Below are positions 1 to 6,830 of a DNA stretch of 10,004 nt, in pieces. Source of the stretch: Acidimicrobiia bacterium (lineage in GTDB: Bacteria; Actinomycetota; Acidimicrobiia; Spongiisociales; SHLN01); assembly GCA_030623545.1 (NCBI GenBank), contig JAUXLW010000034.1:1-10004 (forward strand), in the 5' to 3' direction. The notes beneath the pieces were generated by a model. The model was not told where the DNA came from. It saw only the letters and a list, made by a program, of their open reading frames with translations, and made no database searches. The translations under genes were made by a program, and so were the position numbers. How positions within the stretch are numbered: the stretch's first letter is position 1; each line of letters starts with the position of its first letter.

Positions 1-125
1 GAAACGAGCCCGTATTCACTCACCTCGCGCAAACCCTCGGTCGCGGTGCCTAATTGGTCGTCGGCTGCTTCGCCCGGAACGTAAACCCGTAGGTAGGCCG
101 CCTTGATCATCACAGCATCGTACAT
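1..125 (-). CDS. Partial unrecognised protein, N-terminal end (runs off left edge)
   Basis: The complement of 125..1 is open from ATG (125-123) to the edge, reading MYDAVMIKAAYLRVYVPGEA and then about 21 more residues. An alternative in-frame ATG at 110-108 would give a start at MIKAAYLRVYVPGE, which looks equally natural. The nearest purine-rich stretch (AGAGG) lies about 16 nt before the upstream ATG, too far for a good ribosome site, so the start is uncertain. The reading is balanced in composition and protein-like, whereas the longer overlapping minus-strand frame ending at 16 is Arg/Pro/Cys-rich and looks like a shadow. I do not recognise the family and no motif is visible in 41 residues. 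It is divergent from the amino acid dehydrogenase gene, with 72 bp between the start codons, so the two probably share a promoter region. Confidence 0.6.
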   Translation of the reverse strand, partial: MYDAVMIKAAYLRVYVPGEAADDQLGTATEGLREVSEYGLV

Positions 126-187
126 CGGCAACCGGGGCAGGCCTCTCAACCGCGGCTGCCGGAAACCGACATTGCAAGTAGAGTCTG

Positions 188-193
188 TATAAG
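188..193 (+). promoter_or_regulatory. Possible -10 element (TATAAG) before the amino acid dehydrogenase
   Basis: TATAAG lies four bases before the ATG at 198 in the 72-bp divergent gap. There is no Shine-Dalgarno sequence before this ATG, so a very short or absent leader is possible. The spacing to the start codon is shorter than the 6-7 nt expected for a leaderless transcript, and no convincing -35 box lies 16-18 bp upstream, so this is a weak call. Confidence 0.2.
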
Positions 194-197
194 TCAC

Positions 198-1262
198 ATG
201 GGCGTATTCGAAGCCATAGGGAATGACAGTCACGAGAGGGTGGTTGTCGGTAACGACCCCTCAACTGGCCTCAAGGCAATTATCGCCATCTACTCGACCC
301 AACTTGGTCCCGCCTTAGGCGGGACCCGACTTTTTCCATACCAAAATGACGAGGCGGCGCTGGTCGACGCCCTACGGCTGGCCCGGGCGATGGCTCTCAA
401 AGCGTCGGCCGCCGGCCTCTCGCTGGGTGGGGGGAAGGCCGTGATCATTGGAGATCGGACTCTGGTTACCGATGACTTCTGGCGGTCTTACGGCCGCCTC
501 ATTGATTCTCTGGGGGGCGCGTACATCACTGCCGAGGACGTCGGGACCACCACAGGCGACATGCGAGTCATCGCCCAGGAAACCAGGTGGGTAACGGGCC
601 GTGCCGTGAAGGATGACGGCGGCGGCGACCCCTCCCCGGTGACCGCCCGGGGCGTCATGCGGGCGATGATGGCCACATCTCGCTACCTGTGGGATCGCGA
701 CTCATTGCACGGGTGTCGGGTGGCAGTGCAAGGCGTCGGAAAAGTCGGCTCGAGCCTGGTGCGCCACCTGGTCGATGAGGGAGCCGACGTGGTCATCGCC
801 GACGTTCGACAGGACTCGGCCGACGCCCTGGTGGAGGAGCTCGGCGTAAAGAGCGTGCCCACCGACGAGATCCTCTCTCAGGACTGCGACATACTCTCTC
901 CATGCTCGCTCGGCGGCGCACTAAATCCTGAGACCATTCCCGGCCTCCGCTGTCACGCAATAGTCGGATCTGCCAACAACCAGCTCGCCACCGACACCGA
1001 CGCCGCCGCCCTCGCCGCACGCGACATTCTCTACGTTCCCGACTTCATCGCTAACGCCGCCGGCCTCATTCACGTCGCCTCCGAAGTCGACGGCTCCGAT
1101 GCCGGAGCGCGAGTCGAGGGCCTGTATGACTCCGTACTCACCGTCCTCGAGAAGGCTTCGAAGGAAGGCGTTACCCCCCATGAGGCTGCGGTGCGCTTGG
1201 CCGAGGATCGCATCCGCCGGGAAGGAAGCGGAACCACCTTTCGTCACGGAGGCGGCGAGTAA
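198..1262 (+). CDS. bcd: Leucine/valine-type (branched-chain amino acid) dehydrogenase
   Basis: 354-residue NAD-dependent amino acid dehydrogenase of the Glu/Leu/Phe/Val family. It should reversibly deaminate leucine, valine and isoleucine to their 2-oxo acids in the cytoplasm. The N-terminus matches the leucine dehydrogenase pattern from residue 1 (MGVFE, then DPSTGLKAIIAI and LGPALGGTR), which fixes the ATG at 198 despite no visible ribosome-binding site. K68 and the glycine-rich SLGGGK80 correspond to the substrate-binding and catalytic lysines of Bacillus leucine dehydrogenase, and D114 in AEDVG is the conserved acidic residue. The dinucleotide fold is clear at GVGKVG (179-184), with an aspartate at the end of the next strand favouring NAD. 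The stop codon overlaps the start of the E1 gene (TAATG), indicating one operon for branched-chain amino acid catabolism. Valine, leucine and phenylalanine specificities cannot be separated by eye, but the E1 neighbour favours branched-chain substrates. Confidence 0.93.
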   Translation: MGVFEAIGNDSHERVVVGNDPSTGLKAIIAIYSTQLGPALGGTRLFPYQNDEAALVDALRLARAMALKASAAGLSLGGGKAVIIGDRTLVTDDFWRSYGRLIDSLGGAYITAEDVGTTTGDMRVIAQETRWVTGRAVKDDGGGDPSPVTARGVMRAMMATSRYLWDRDSLHGCRVAVQGVGKVGSSLVRHLVDEGADVVIADVRQDSADALVEELGVKSVPTDEILSQDCDILSPCSLGGALNPETIPGLRCHAIVGSANNQLATDTDAAALAARDILYVPDFIANAAGLIHVASEVDGSDAGARVEGLYDSVLTVLEKASKEGVTPHEAAVRLAEDRIRREGSGTTFRHGGGE

Positions 1263-3286
1263 TGACTATCGACATGGGGCTCAATCACCAGGACTTCGGG
1301 CTAACCGACGAGAAGCTACTCGCCATCTACGAAACGATGCTGCTGGCTCGCAAGCTTGACGACCGCATGTGGAAGCTCAACCGCCAGGGTCAAGTGCCTT
1401 TCGTGGTTTCGTCATCCGGCCATGAGGCCGCCCAGGTGGGTGTTGCTTTCGCGGTGGACCCGGAGGTGGACTGGATCCTCCCCTACTACCGGGACGTTGG
1501 CATGGCGCTGGCGCTTGGCGTGACGCCGGAGGACATCTTGCTGGGTGCTTTCAGTCGAGCTGCCGATCCCACCAGCGGGGGTCGTCAGATGCCAAACCAC
1601 TGGTCCTTTCCACGGCGCCACGTCTTCACCGCTTCGTCGACCGTCGCCACCCAATACCCGCATGCCGCAGGAATCGCCTACGCCCTGCGGCAACAGGACA
1701 ATCCGGGGGTGGTGGTTGTTTCGGGCGGCGAGGGATCAACCTCCGAAGGAGACTGGCACGAGGCGATGAACTTCGTCTCGATCCACCGTCTCCCGGTCGT
1801 ATTCGTCATCGAGAACAATCACTACGCCATCTCGGTCAAGGAGGACGAAGAGGTCGCGGGGAGCATCGTCGAACGGGCTCGCGGCTATGGCATGGAGGCC
1901 AGCTCAATCGACGGCAACGATGCGCTGGTGGTTTACTCGACAACTACCGAAGCTGTCGAGAGAGCGAGGGCTGGTGAAGGACCAACGCTCATCGAGGCTC
2001 AGACCTACCGCTACTACGGGCACACTTCCGACGATCGCGATTCTGACTACCGTACGGCGGAGGAAGTCGAACGGTGGCGCAAGAAGGACCCGCTGCTCCG
2101 TCTCCATCAATACCTCATAGAAGCCCGCCTTCTTCCTGATGAGACCGAGCGGCAGATGGAGGACGCGACCGAGGAACTTGTGGCCGGCGCGGTTAAATCC
2201 GCCCTCGCCGCCCCCGAGCCAGACGACCCCTACAGCCACGTGTATGCCCGGCCCATCGAGCCGTCAGAACCGGTCCTCGAATCGGAGCTTCCCATCGAGG
2301 GCGAAACTGTCAACCTCATAACAGCCATCAACAAGACGCTCTTCGAAATCATGGCTGCCAAGGATGAGGTGGTGATCTTCGGGCAAGACGTGGCCGATCC
2401 CAAGGGTGGCGTGTTCAAGGCCACACGCGGCCTCGGCGAAAAGTTTGGGAAGGACCGGAGCTTCAACGCCCCACTCGCTGAAGCGCTCATCGTTGGAATT
2501 GGGGTGGGGATGGCCGCTGCCGGGGCCCGACCAATAGCCGAAATCCAGTTCGCCGATTTCATCCACCCGGCCTTTGATCAGATTGTGTCCGAGGTGGCCC
2601 GCATTCATTACCGCTCAGATGGCCGCTGGAGTTGTCCGCTGGTGATCAGAGCGCCCTTCGGGGGTGGCATCCATGGTGGCCTGTACCACTCACAGTCCAT
2701 TGAGGCGTTCTATGCCCATGTCCCCGGCCTCAAAGTGGTGGTCCCGTCAACTCCGGCCGACGCCAAGGGCCTCCTGTGGGAAGCCGTCGAGGACCCGGAT
2801 CCGGTGATGGTCCTCGAACCCAAAAAACTGTATCGGCTGGTGAGTGGCCCCTATCCGCAAGGAGAACATCGCGTGCCGCTTGGTAAAGCTGCGCTACGAA
2901 GATTGGGGACCGACTTGACCATCATCGCTTACGGAGCCATGGCCCACTTCTCGCAGGAGGCGGCCGAGCAGCTGTCCGCGCAAGGAGTGGACGCTGAAGT
3001 CATCGACCTGCGCAGCATTCGACCTCTCGACTGGCCGACTATTGAGGCCTCAGTGCACAAGACCGGCAAAGTGCTCATTGTGCATGAAGACAATGAGTTC
3101 GGCGGTTTTGGGGCGGAGATCGCCGCCCAGATCGCAGAGAAGGCGTTCGAATGGCTCGACGGTCCGGTGCAGCGCTACGCCGCCCCCGAGGTGCCGGCCT
3201 TCCCATTTTCGGAGAAGCTGGAGGAGATGGTGATGCCCAACACCGAAGGAATCGTTCAACGTGCTCTCGAGCTGAGCCGTTATTAG
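1262..3286 (+). CDS. Fused E1 alpha-beta of branched-chain 2-oxoacid dehydrogenase
   Basis: 674-residue thiamine-diphosphate-dependent E1 with alpha and beta subunits in one chain. It decarboxylates 2-oxo acids, probably 2-oxoisovalerate and its leucine and isoleucine equivalents, and passes the acyl group to lipoyl-E2. The alpha part (about 10-320) has YRDVG, the ThDP/Mg motif starting GEGSTSEGD (156-164) and ending ENNHYAIS (from E184), and GHTSDDRDSDYR (from G253), which resembles the phospho-loop region of branched-chain E1 alpha. GEG instead of GDG is normal in branched-chain enzymes. A Pro/Glu-rich linker (about 326-347) leads to the beta part (about 350-674), with conserved APLAEALIVGIGVG including the catalytic-type E407, and GGGIHGGLYHSQS. 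There is no lipoyl or E2 domain, and E2/E3 genes are not in the window. The ATG overlaps the stop of the upstream dehydrogenase, implying translational coupling. Pyruvate or acetoin E1 activity is less likely given the neighbour. Confidence 0.92.
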   Translation: MTIDMGLNHQDFGLTDEKLLAIYETMLLARKLDDRMWKLNRQGQVPFVVSSSGHEAAQVGVAFAVDPEVDWILPYYRDVGMALALGVTPEDILLGAFSRAADPTSGGRQMPNHWSFPRRHVFTASSTVATQYPHAAGIAYALRQQDNPGVVVVSGGEGSTSEGDWHEAMNFVSIHRLPVVFVIENNHYAISVKEDEEVAGSIVERARGYGMEASSIDGNDALVVYSTTTEAVERARAGEGPTLIEAQTYRYYGHTSDDRDSDYRTAEEVERWRKKDPLLRLHQYLIEARLLPDETERQMEDATEELVAGAVKSALAAPEPDDPYSHVYARPIEPSEPVLESELPIEGETVNLITAINKTLFEIMAAKDEVVIFGQDVADPKGGVFKATRGLGEKFGKDRSFNAPLAEALIVGIGVGMAAAGARPIAEIQFADFIHPAFDQIVSEVARIHYRSDGRWSCPLVIRAPFGGGIHGGLYHSQSIEAFYAHVPGLKVVVPSTPADAKGLLWEAVEDPDPVMVLEPKKLYRLVSGPYPQGEHRVPLGKAALRRLGTDLTIIAYGAMAHFSQEAAEQLSAQGVDAEVIDLRSIRPLDWPTIEASVHKTGKVLIVHEDNEFGGFGAEIAAQIAEKAFEWLDGPVQRYAAPEVPAFPFSEKLEEMVMPNTEGIVQRALELSRY

Positions 3287-3309
3287 GCGTAGCTAGCTTC
3301 AGATGGTTC

Positions 3310-3804
3310 ATGAACCGACGATTTGCCATACTCCTGGTCCTGGGCGTTGTTGCCGCGGCATGCGGCGGCAACACCAACTCTGATGGCCCCAGCGGTGTCG
3401 ACCGCGTTCCTACCACCACCACGGCGCCGGCACCTCCAGTCGAACTCGGGAATCCCAACGTCGGCTCACCCTCGATCGTCGAGCCCTGTGAGCCCCCGGA
3501 GGATCTGGAGGCATTCTGCGGGCCCTTCACCCACGTGCAGGGCTCACTACGTGTGGTGTGGGACCGCTGGTTCTGGGGACAAGGCATGTTCTCCCGGGGC
3601 ACCGTCGAGGTGTTCGACGGCGACGAACTTGTCGTCTCCGGCCCATTTTTCGGCGGGGATACGGTGATGTTGCAACAAGCCAACGGGGATTTCACATTTG
3701 TCGACGCAGCCGGGGACGTGATCACAGTGGTCACGCAACAGGAGCTGGCGCCCGTAATCCTGGCTGCACTCGAGGGAGCGGGGATCGGCGGAGCCGAATC
3801 CTAG
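3310..3804 (+). CDS. Small secreted lipoprotein of unknown function
   Basis: 164 residues starting MNRRFAILLVLGVVAAACGG: a short basic N-region, a hydrophobic core and a relaxed lipobox (AAA-C) with the lipidated cysteine at C18. After cleavage come a Gly/Asn/Ser tether and a Thr/Pro-rich spacer (about 33-43, VPTTTTAPAPP). A compact domain follows, with a possible C60-C70 disulfide and beta-rich sequence (SLRVVWDRWFWGQG, then repeated short Val/Phe strands). I do not recognise the family. The start is chosen because it places the signal peptide at the N-terminus. The frame is open upstream into the E1 gene, but that part is an out-of-frame shadow. There is no Shine-Dalgarno; a TAGCTT at 3294-3299 could be a -10 box, but weakly. 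It sits only 23 bp after the E1 gene, so it could be cotranscribed with it, although its surface location suggests a link to the next gene instead. Confidence 0.8.
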   Translation: MNRRFAILLVLGVVAAACGGNTNSDGPSGVDRVPTTTTAPAPPVELGNPNVGSPSIVEPCEPPEDLEAFCGPFTHVQGSLRVVWDRWFWGQGMFSRGTVEVFDGDELVVSGPFFGGDTVMLQQANGDFTFVDAAGDVITVVTQQELAPVILAALEGAGIGGAES

Positions 3805-3950
3805 TGTCCTGAATCGTAGGTCCGTGCTGACTGTGCATGATTTGCGACTCGGGACACTTGCCGGCCAGAAACAGAATCCGGTCGGCCCTATCGGGAACCC
3901 TTTGCGGACTTGTGGCGTCTACATTGAGAGCAAGGAGTTGTACGAACACG

Positions 3951-3956
3951 GGGAGG
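3951..3956 (+). promoter_or_regulatory. Strong ribosome-binding site that decides a GTG start
   Basis: GGGAGG lies nine bases before GTG at 3966. This decides the start of the propeller protein: the open frame extends back to an ATG at 3837, but those 43 extra residues would bury the cytoplasmic tail and contain stray cysteines not seen elsewhere in the protein. The 161-bp gap 3805-3965 contains no other convincing gene. A TACATT at 3920-3925 could be a -10 box, but I see no matching -35. Confidence 0.75.
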
Positions 3957-3965
3957 CCAAAACGC

Positions 3966-6278
3966 GTGAGCGACTCCATCATCTACGAAGCCCAACCCAT
4001 ACCACCTGAAGACCCCGGAGATCGTTCCCAAAAGAAGCGCACCGCAATTCTGGGCGCGATCGGCCTGGTGGTGTTGCTTCTGGTGGGCATCGCATTCGGC
4101 GCCGCCATCTTCCGGGGCACCGGTGAAGATCCCCTGGCCGACACTGAGAATACCCGGGTGACGCGTCCGCCCACTCGCGACGACGTAACAACCACGACCG
4201 TGCCCTTCACCCAGAACCGCTCATTCGGCTCGGAAGACTCGACAGGTGGGTATGCGATCGCGCCCCGACCACCCCGCGGCGAGCCCACCCCACCACTGCC
4301 CCGGATCACCTTCGACTGGGAGCGGATCGTGCTCGACTTGAGCGACGGCGACGCGTCTCGCTCGACTTATGTCCAGCAAGTGGCCGCCGTCGGCGACGGC
4401 TTTGTCGCCCTGGGCATGAGCTACAACGAACAGGACGGCACCGGCCAGGCCGTCACCTGGGTGTCAGAGGATGGATCCGACTGGACCCGTCAGGATCTGG
4501 TCGGAGATTTCACCAACGCCAACGTCTGGCAGTTTTCCTTCAACGAGCACGGCGGAATTGCCATCGGAGATTCCTGGGAGAGCCCAAACGGCGGAGACGA
4601 TTTCTATGAATTCCGTCAGGGCGCCTCGGTGGTGTGGACCACCGTCGACAGCTCCACCTGGCAGCGCAGCGAGTTCCCCAGAGAAACCGGCTCCAATCAG
4701 ACCCTCTACCTGCACACCGGCGTCGCCGGGCCCAATGGTTTCGTTGTTTTCGGAACAGCCGAGCAAGCGCCGGATTTCCCACCAATCATCATCGAGAAGG
4801 ATGGCTTGCGCCTCGAACTGAGCAACCAGAACTTCGGTTATCGAGTGCTCGACGCCTCCGGAAATGTGCTGGCATCTGGCAGCCAGGACGAGATCTACCG
4901 ATACAACGAAGAGAATGAGGGCCAGGGCATCTACGACCCTGTCACCAACGAGCTGATCGTCTCAGTCCCCTACGACGTCTGGGAGCAGGCGTTCGCCGAC
5001 GCTTATGAGCGGACGGGAAGCGGGCCCTTTGGCCAATTCATTTACACGCCGGTAGACGTCGTCATCGAGCACGGCGGGTATCGGATAACCGTCAACGAGG
5101 AGACGACTTACTCCGTGGAGATCATCGCCACAGGCGAGATCATCGTGAGCGGCAACGCCGAAAGCCTCTGGCAGGGACCGCCCCCGGTGATAACCGACGC
5201 CGGGGGCAACGTCCTGATGTCGTTCACCTGGGATGAGTTCTATCTGGCTCAGGAGACTTCCCGGCCGGGCGGGGAGGAGCCTTACGCCGACTACTCAACG
5301 GACAGCATCGTTTATTTCTCGCCGGATGGCGTCGACTGGGAGTCGCGCACGCTGGAAGCAGGGGCCACGCAATCGAACTTCGAGTCGGTGGGCGTGACCG
5401 AACGCGGGTTTATCGCGATCCACTACAGCTACGACGAAGGTGGTGAGAATCGCCAGGTACGGGAGAGCTCCAACGGACTGGACTGGACCGTGGTGGCCGA
5501 GCTCCCCCAGGATCAGTATCTGTGGAACATGACCCAGGGCGCCGGCAGCACGCTGATCGCCTTCGGTGACACCGACAATGGGCAGGCAGTCTGGGCGTCG
5601 GAGGACGGCGTGAACTGGTATGAGGCCCTGGGTGCCCAGGTGCCCGAAGACGAAAACGCCTACGAATGGTTCAACTGGCTCGCCAGCGGCGAACTGGGAA
5701 CAGTCGTAGTCGGAAGTCGCGAAACCAACACCAATCAGGCTCAGGAGCCCGGCCCGCTCACCATCACCCAGGACGAATACACACTCACCTTCGATGATTA
5801 TGTCTGGCCGCCGCGAGTAACGGTGGTCGACAACACCACCGGTGACACCGTCATCGACGTACTTCTCAATGAGGGAGAGGAAACGGCGCTTCCCGCCGGG
5901 TTCTACTACGAGGACGGGGTGACGATCATCGAGAACAACGACATCGTTCTCCTTACGATCACCGATGAGGAATTCGATGCTGCTCAGCGGGCCCGCTGGG
6001 GCGGGTACGAGTACGGGGAGCAGTATGAGCCACCTACGCCCACTATGTACTTCTCCACCGACCTGGATGAGTGGTTCGAGGTTTCGCTAGAAGGCGTCGT
6101 CGATGGCTACATCAACACTGCCGCCATCGGCAGTAATGCTGTCGTGCTGACCACCGAGGTGTTTGCGGAGTACGAGATCCTCGAGGAGTACGCCCTTGGA
6201 GCGAGCCCAAGAGTCGCCCCCGACGGGTTCGGGCCGCAGAACTCGGAGCTCGTGATCTACGTAGGTCGGCCACAGTAA
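3966..6278 (+). CDS. Single-pass membrane protein with Asp-box beta-propeller-like ectodomain and inserted modules
   Basis: 770 residues from GTG. The N-tail (1-26) ends in KKR, followed by one membrane helix (about 27-49) and a Thr/Pro-rich stalk (about 55-115); the rest should be outside. The ectodomain shows blade-like units with the pattern GFVALG...VTWVSEDGSDW. Shortened Asp-box motifs (SxDGxxW or close) lie at 167-173, 226-232, 452-458, 502-507, 545-551 and 697-703, and a final strand set (about 717-770) could close a seven-bladed propeller. Three copies of another module interrupt the blades (about 273-350, 364-434 and 597-677). The ectodomain is acidic, has no cysteine, and shows only one lysine (K278) on reading. 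No sialidase arginine triad or other catalytic set is evident. It may bind a surface polymer or protein, but that is a guess. It follows the lipoprotein gene and could act with it at the cell surface. Orientation (N-in) is inferred from the positive residues before the helix. Confidence 0.85.
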   Translation: MSDSIIYEAQPIPPEDPGDRSQKKRTAILGAIGLVVLLLVGIAFGAAIFRGTGEDPLADTENTRVTRPPTRDDVTTTTVPFTQNRSFGSEDSTGGYAIAPRPPRGEPTPPLPRITFDWERIVLDLSDGDASRSTYVQQVAAVGDGFVALGMSYNEQDGTGQAVTWVSEDGSDWTRQDLVGDFTNANVWQFSFNEHGGIAIGDSWESPNGGDDFYEFRQGASVVWTTVDSSTWQRSEFPRETGSNQTLYLHTGVAGPNGFVVFGTAEQAPDFPPIIIEKDGLRLELSNQNFGYRVLDASGNVLASGSQDEIYRYNEENEGQGIYDPVTNELIVSVPYDVWEQAFADAYERTGSGPFGQFIYTPVDVVIEHGGYRITVNEETTYSVEIIATGEIIVSGNAESLWQGPPPVITDAGGNVLMSFTWDEFYLAQETSRPGGEEPYADYSTDSIVYFSPDGVDWESRTLEAGATQSNFESVGVTERGFIAIHYSYDEGGENRQVRESSNGLDWTVVAELPQDQYLWNMTQGAGSTLIAFGDTDNGQAVWASEDGVNWYEALGAQVPEDENAYEWFNWLASGELGTVVVGSRETNTNQAQEPGPLTITQDEYTLTFDDYVWPPRVTVVDNTTGDTVIDVLLNEGEETALPAGFYYEDGVTIIENNDIVLLTITDEEFDAAQRARWGGYEYGEQYEPPTPTMYFSTDLDEWFEVSLEGVVDGYINTAAIGSNAVVLTTEVFAEYEILEEYALGASPRVAPDGFGPQNSELVIYVGRPQ
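4782..5015 (+). repeat. Inserted module copy A (residues about 273-350)
   Basis: Starts IIIEKDGLRLEL, has a YRVLDASGNVLASG strand-turn, and ends NELIVSVPYDVWEQAF followed by an Ala-rich helix-like tail. It lies between the second strand of blade 3 (GFVVFGTAEQ) and its Asp-box strand, in tandem with copy B. No family recognised. Confidence 0.6.
5055..5267 (+). repeat. Inserted module copy B (residues about 364-434)
   Basis: Starts VVIEHGGYRITV, has a YSVEIIATGEIIVSG strand-turn, and ends GNVLMSFTWDEFYLAQ. It aligns along its whole length with copies A and C at protein level. It directly precedes the third Asp-box-like motif (452-458). Confidence 0.6.
5754..5996 (+). repeat. Inserted module copy C (residues about 597-677)
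   Basis: Starts LTITQDEYTLTF, has a VTVVDNTTGDTVIDV strand-turn, and ends NDIVLLTITDEEFDAA. It lies between the second strand of blade 6 (GTVVVGSRE) and the sixth Asp-box-like motif, the same position in the blade that A and B take in blade 3. It is slightly longer than B because of an extra segment before the final strand. Confidence 0.6.
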
Positions 6279-6332
6279 GAACCCCGGGACTATTCCTCAA
6301 TTTGAGGCGTCGGGCGGCGCCGGTCGGCCCGC

Positions 6333-6338
6333 TACGCT
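6333..6338 (+). promoter_or_regulatory. Possible -10 element before the MaoC-like gene
   Basis: TACGCT fits the TAnnnT form and lies 27 bp before the ATG at 6366. This would give a leader of roughly 20 nt containing the good ribosome site AGGGAG (6355-6360, five bases before ATG). No convincing -35 is seen. The 87-bp gap also contains the palindrome at 6295-6307. Confidence 0.3.
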
Positions 6339-6365
6339 CAACCAGCCACGCCTCAGGGAGAAACC

Positions 6366-6830
6366 ATGCTGCAAATTGTGCCGAAGGAAGAGTTGATGGA
6401 GATGGTGGGATCCGAGTTCGGTCCCTCGGAATGGCTCGAGGTGGACCAGGACCGGATCAACCAGTTCGCAGATGCCACTCTCGACCACCAATTCATCCAT
6501 GTAGACGAAGACCTTGCCAAGCAAACCCCGTTTGGCGGCACCATCGCCCACGGCTACCTGAGCCTGTCTCTCCTTCCCCACCTGGTAACCGACCTGACCG
6601 TGTTGCCCGAGAACACGATCATGGTTGTCAACTACGGAATAGATCGGCTCCGCTTTCTGGCCCCGGTGAAGTCGGGCAGCGAGGTCCGCGCCCGGGTCAA
6701 GCTGCTCGACGTCACCGAAAAAGGGCCGGGACGGTTGCTGATCAAGACTGAGGTCACTTTGGAGATAAACGGCGACAACAAACCGGCTCTTGTCGCCGAG
6801 ACTCTCACAATGGCCGTTACCGCCGGTTGA
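6366..6830 (+). CDS. MaoC-like enoyl-CoA hydratase / dehydratase
   Basis: 154-residue single hot-dog protein, the usual length for single-domain MaoC/(R)-specific hydratases. These hydrate trans-2-enoyl-CoA or similar acyl thioesters, using an aspartate and a histidine. The hydratase signature is visible as FADATLDHQFIHVD, giving a D40-H45 pair with the family's D-x4-H spacing, followed by PFGGTIAHGYLSLSLLP (55-71), with S66 in the conserved position after the HGY turn. The second half has the long strand NYGIDRLRFLAPVKSGSEVRARV. The start is supported by AGGGAG five bases upstream. The stop overlaps the start of the quinone-oxidoreductase-like gene (TGATG), so the two should be made together. 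Substrate is unknown; a role in fatty acid or branched acyl-CoA metabolism is plausible given the window, but not shown. Confidence 0.9.
   Translation: MLQIVPKEELMEMVGSEFGPSEWLEVDQDRINQFADATLDHQFIHVDEDLAKQTPFGGTIAHGYLSLSLLPHLVTDLTVLPENTIMVVNYGIDRLRFLAPVKSGSEVRARVKLLDVTEKGPGRLLIKTEVTLEINGDNKPALVAETLTMAVTAG

Larger units (their letters stand above)
4464..6074 (+). repeat. Six Asp-box-like blade motifs in the propeller protein
   Basis: Motifs are SEDGSDW (167-173), the degenerate TVDSSTW (226-232), SPDGVDW (452-458), SSNGLDW (501-507), SEDGVNW (545-551) and STDLDEW (697-703). Most are preceded by a hydrophobic strand such as VTWV, VVWT, IVYF or AVWA. The classic Asp box is SxDxGxxW; here the residue between D and G is missing. 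Once the inserted modules are removed, motif spacing is about 44-76 residues, compatible with propeller blades. The repeats are diverged at both protein and DNA level. Confidence 0.7.

Noticed and set aside
16..264. 82-residue minus-strand open frame at the left edge
   Set aside because: Arg/Pro/Cys-rich and overlaps the start of the amino acid dehydrogenase; the frame starting at 125 is far more protein-like.
1737..1751. GEG instead of GDG in the E1 ThDP motif as a defect
   Set aside because: Branched-chain E1 alpha subunits, including the human one, normally carry GEG here, so the site should be functional.
3075..3734. 219-residue minus-strand open frame
   Set aside because: Antisense to the E1 end and the lipoprotein, low-complexity Ser/Thr/Pro/Arg composition, no motif; a shadow typical of GC-rich DNA.
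3837..3965. Upstream extension of the propeller protein to an ATG at 3837
   Set aside because: A strong GGGAGG site nine bases before GTG 3966 gives a natural cytoplasmic tail plus membrane helix. The extra 43 residues are Arg/Ser/Cys-rich and unlike the rest.
3805..3965. Small gene or riboswitch in the gap after the lipoprotein
   Set aside because: The short open frame starting near 3824 has no ribosome site and is not protein-like; no conserved riboswitch-like structure was recognised.
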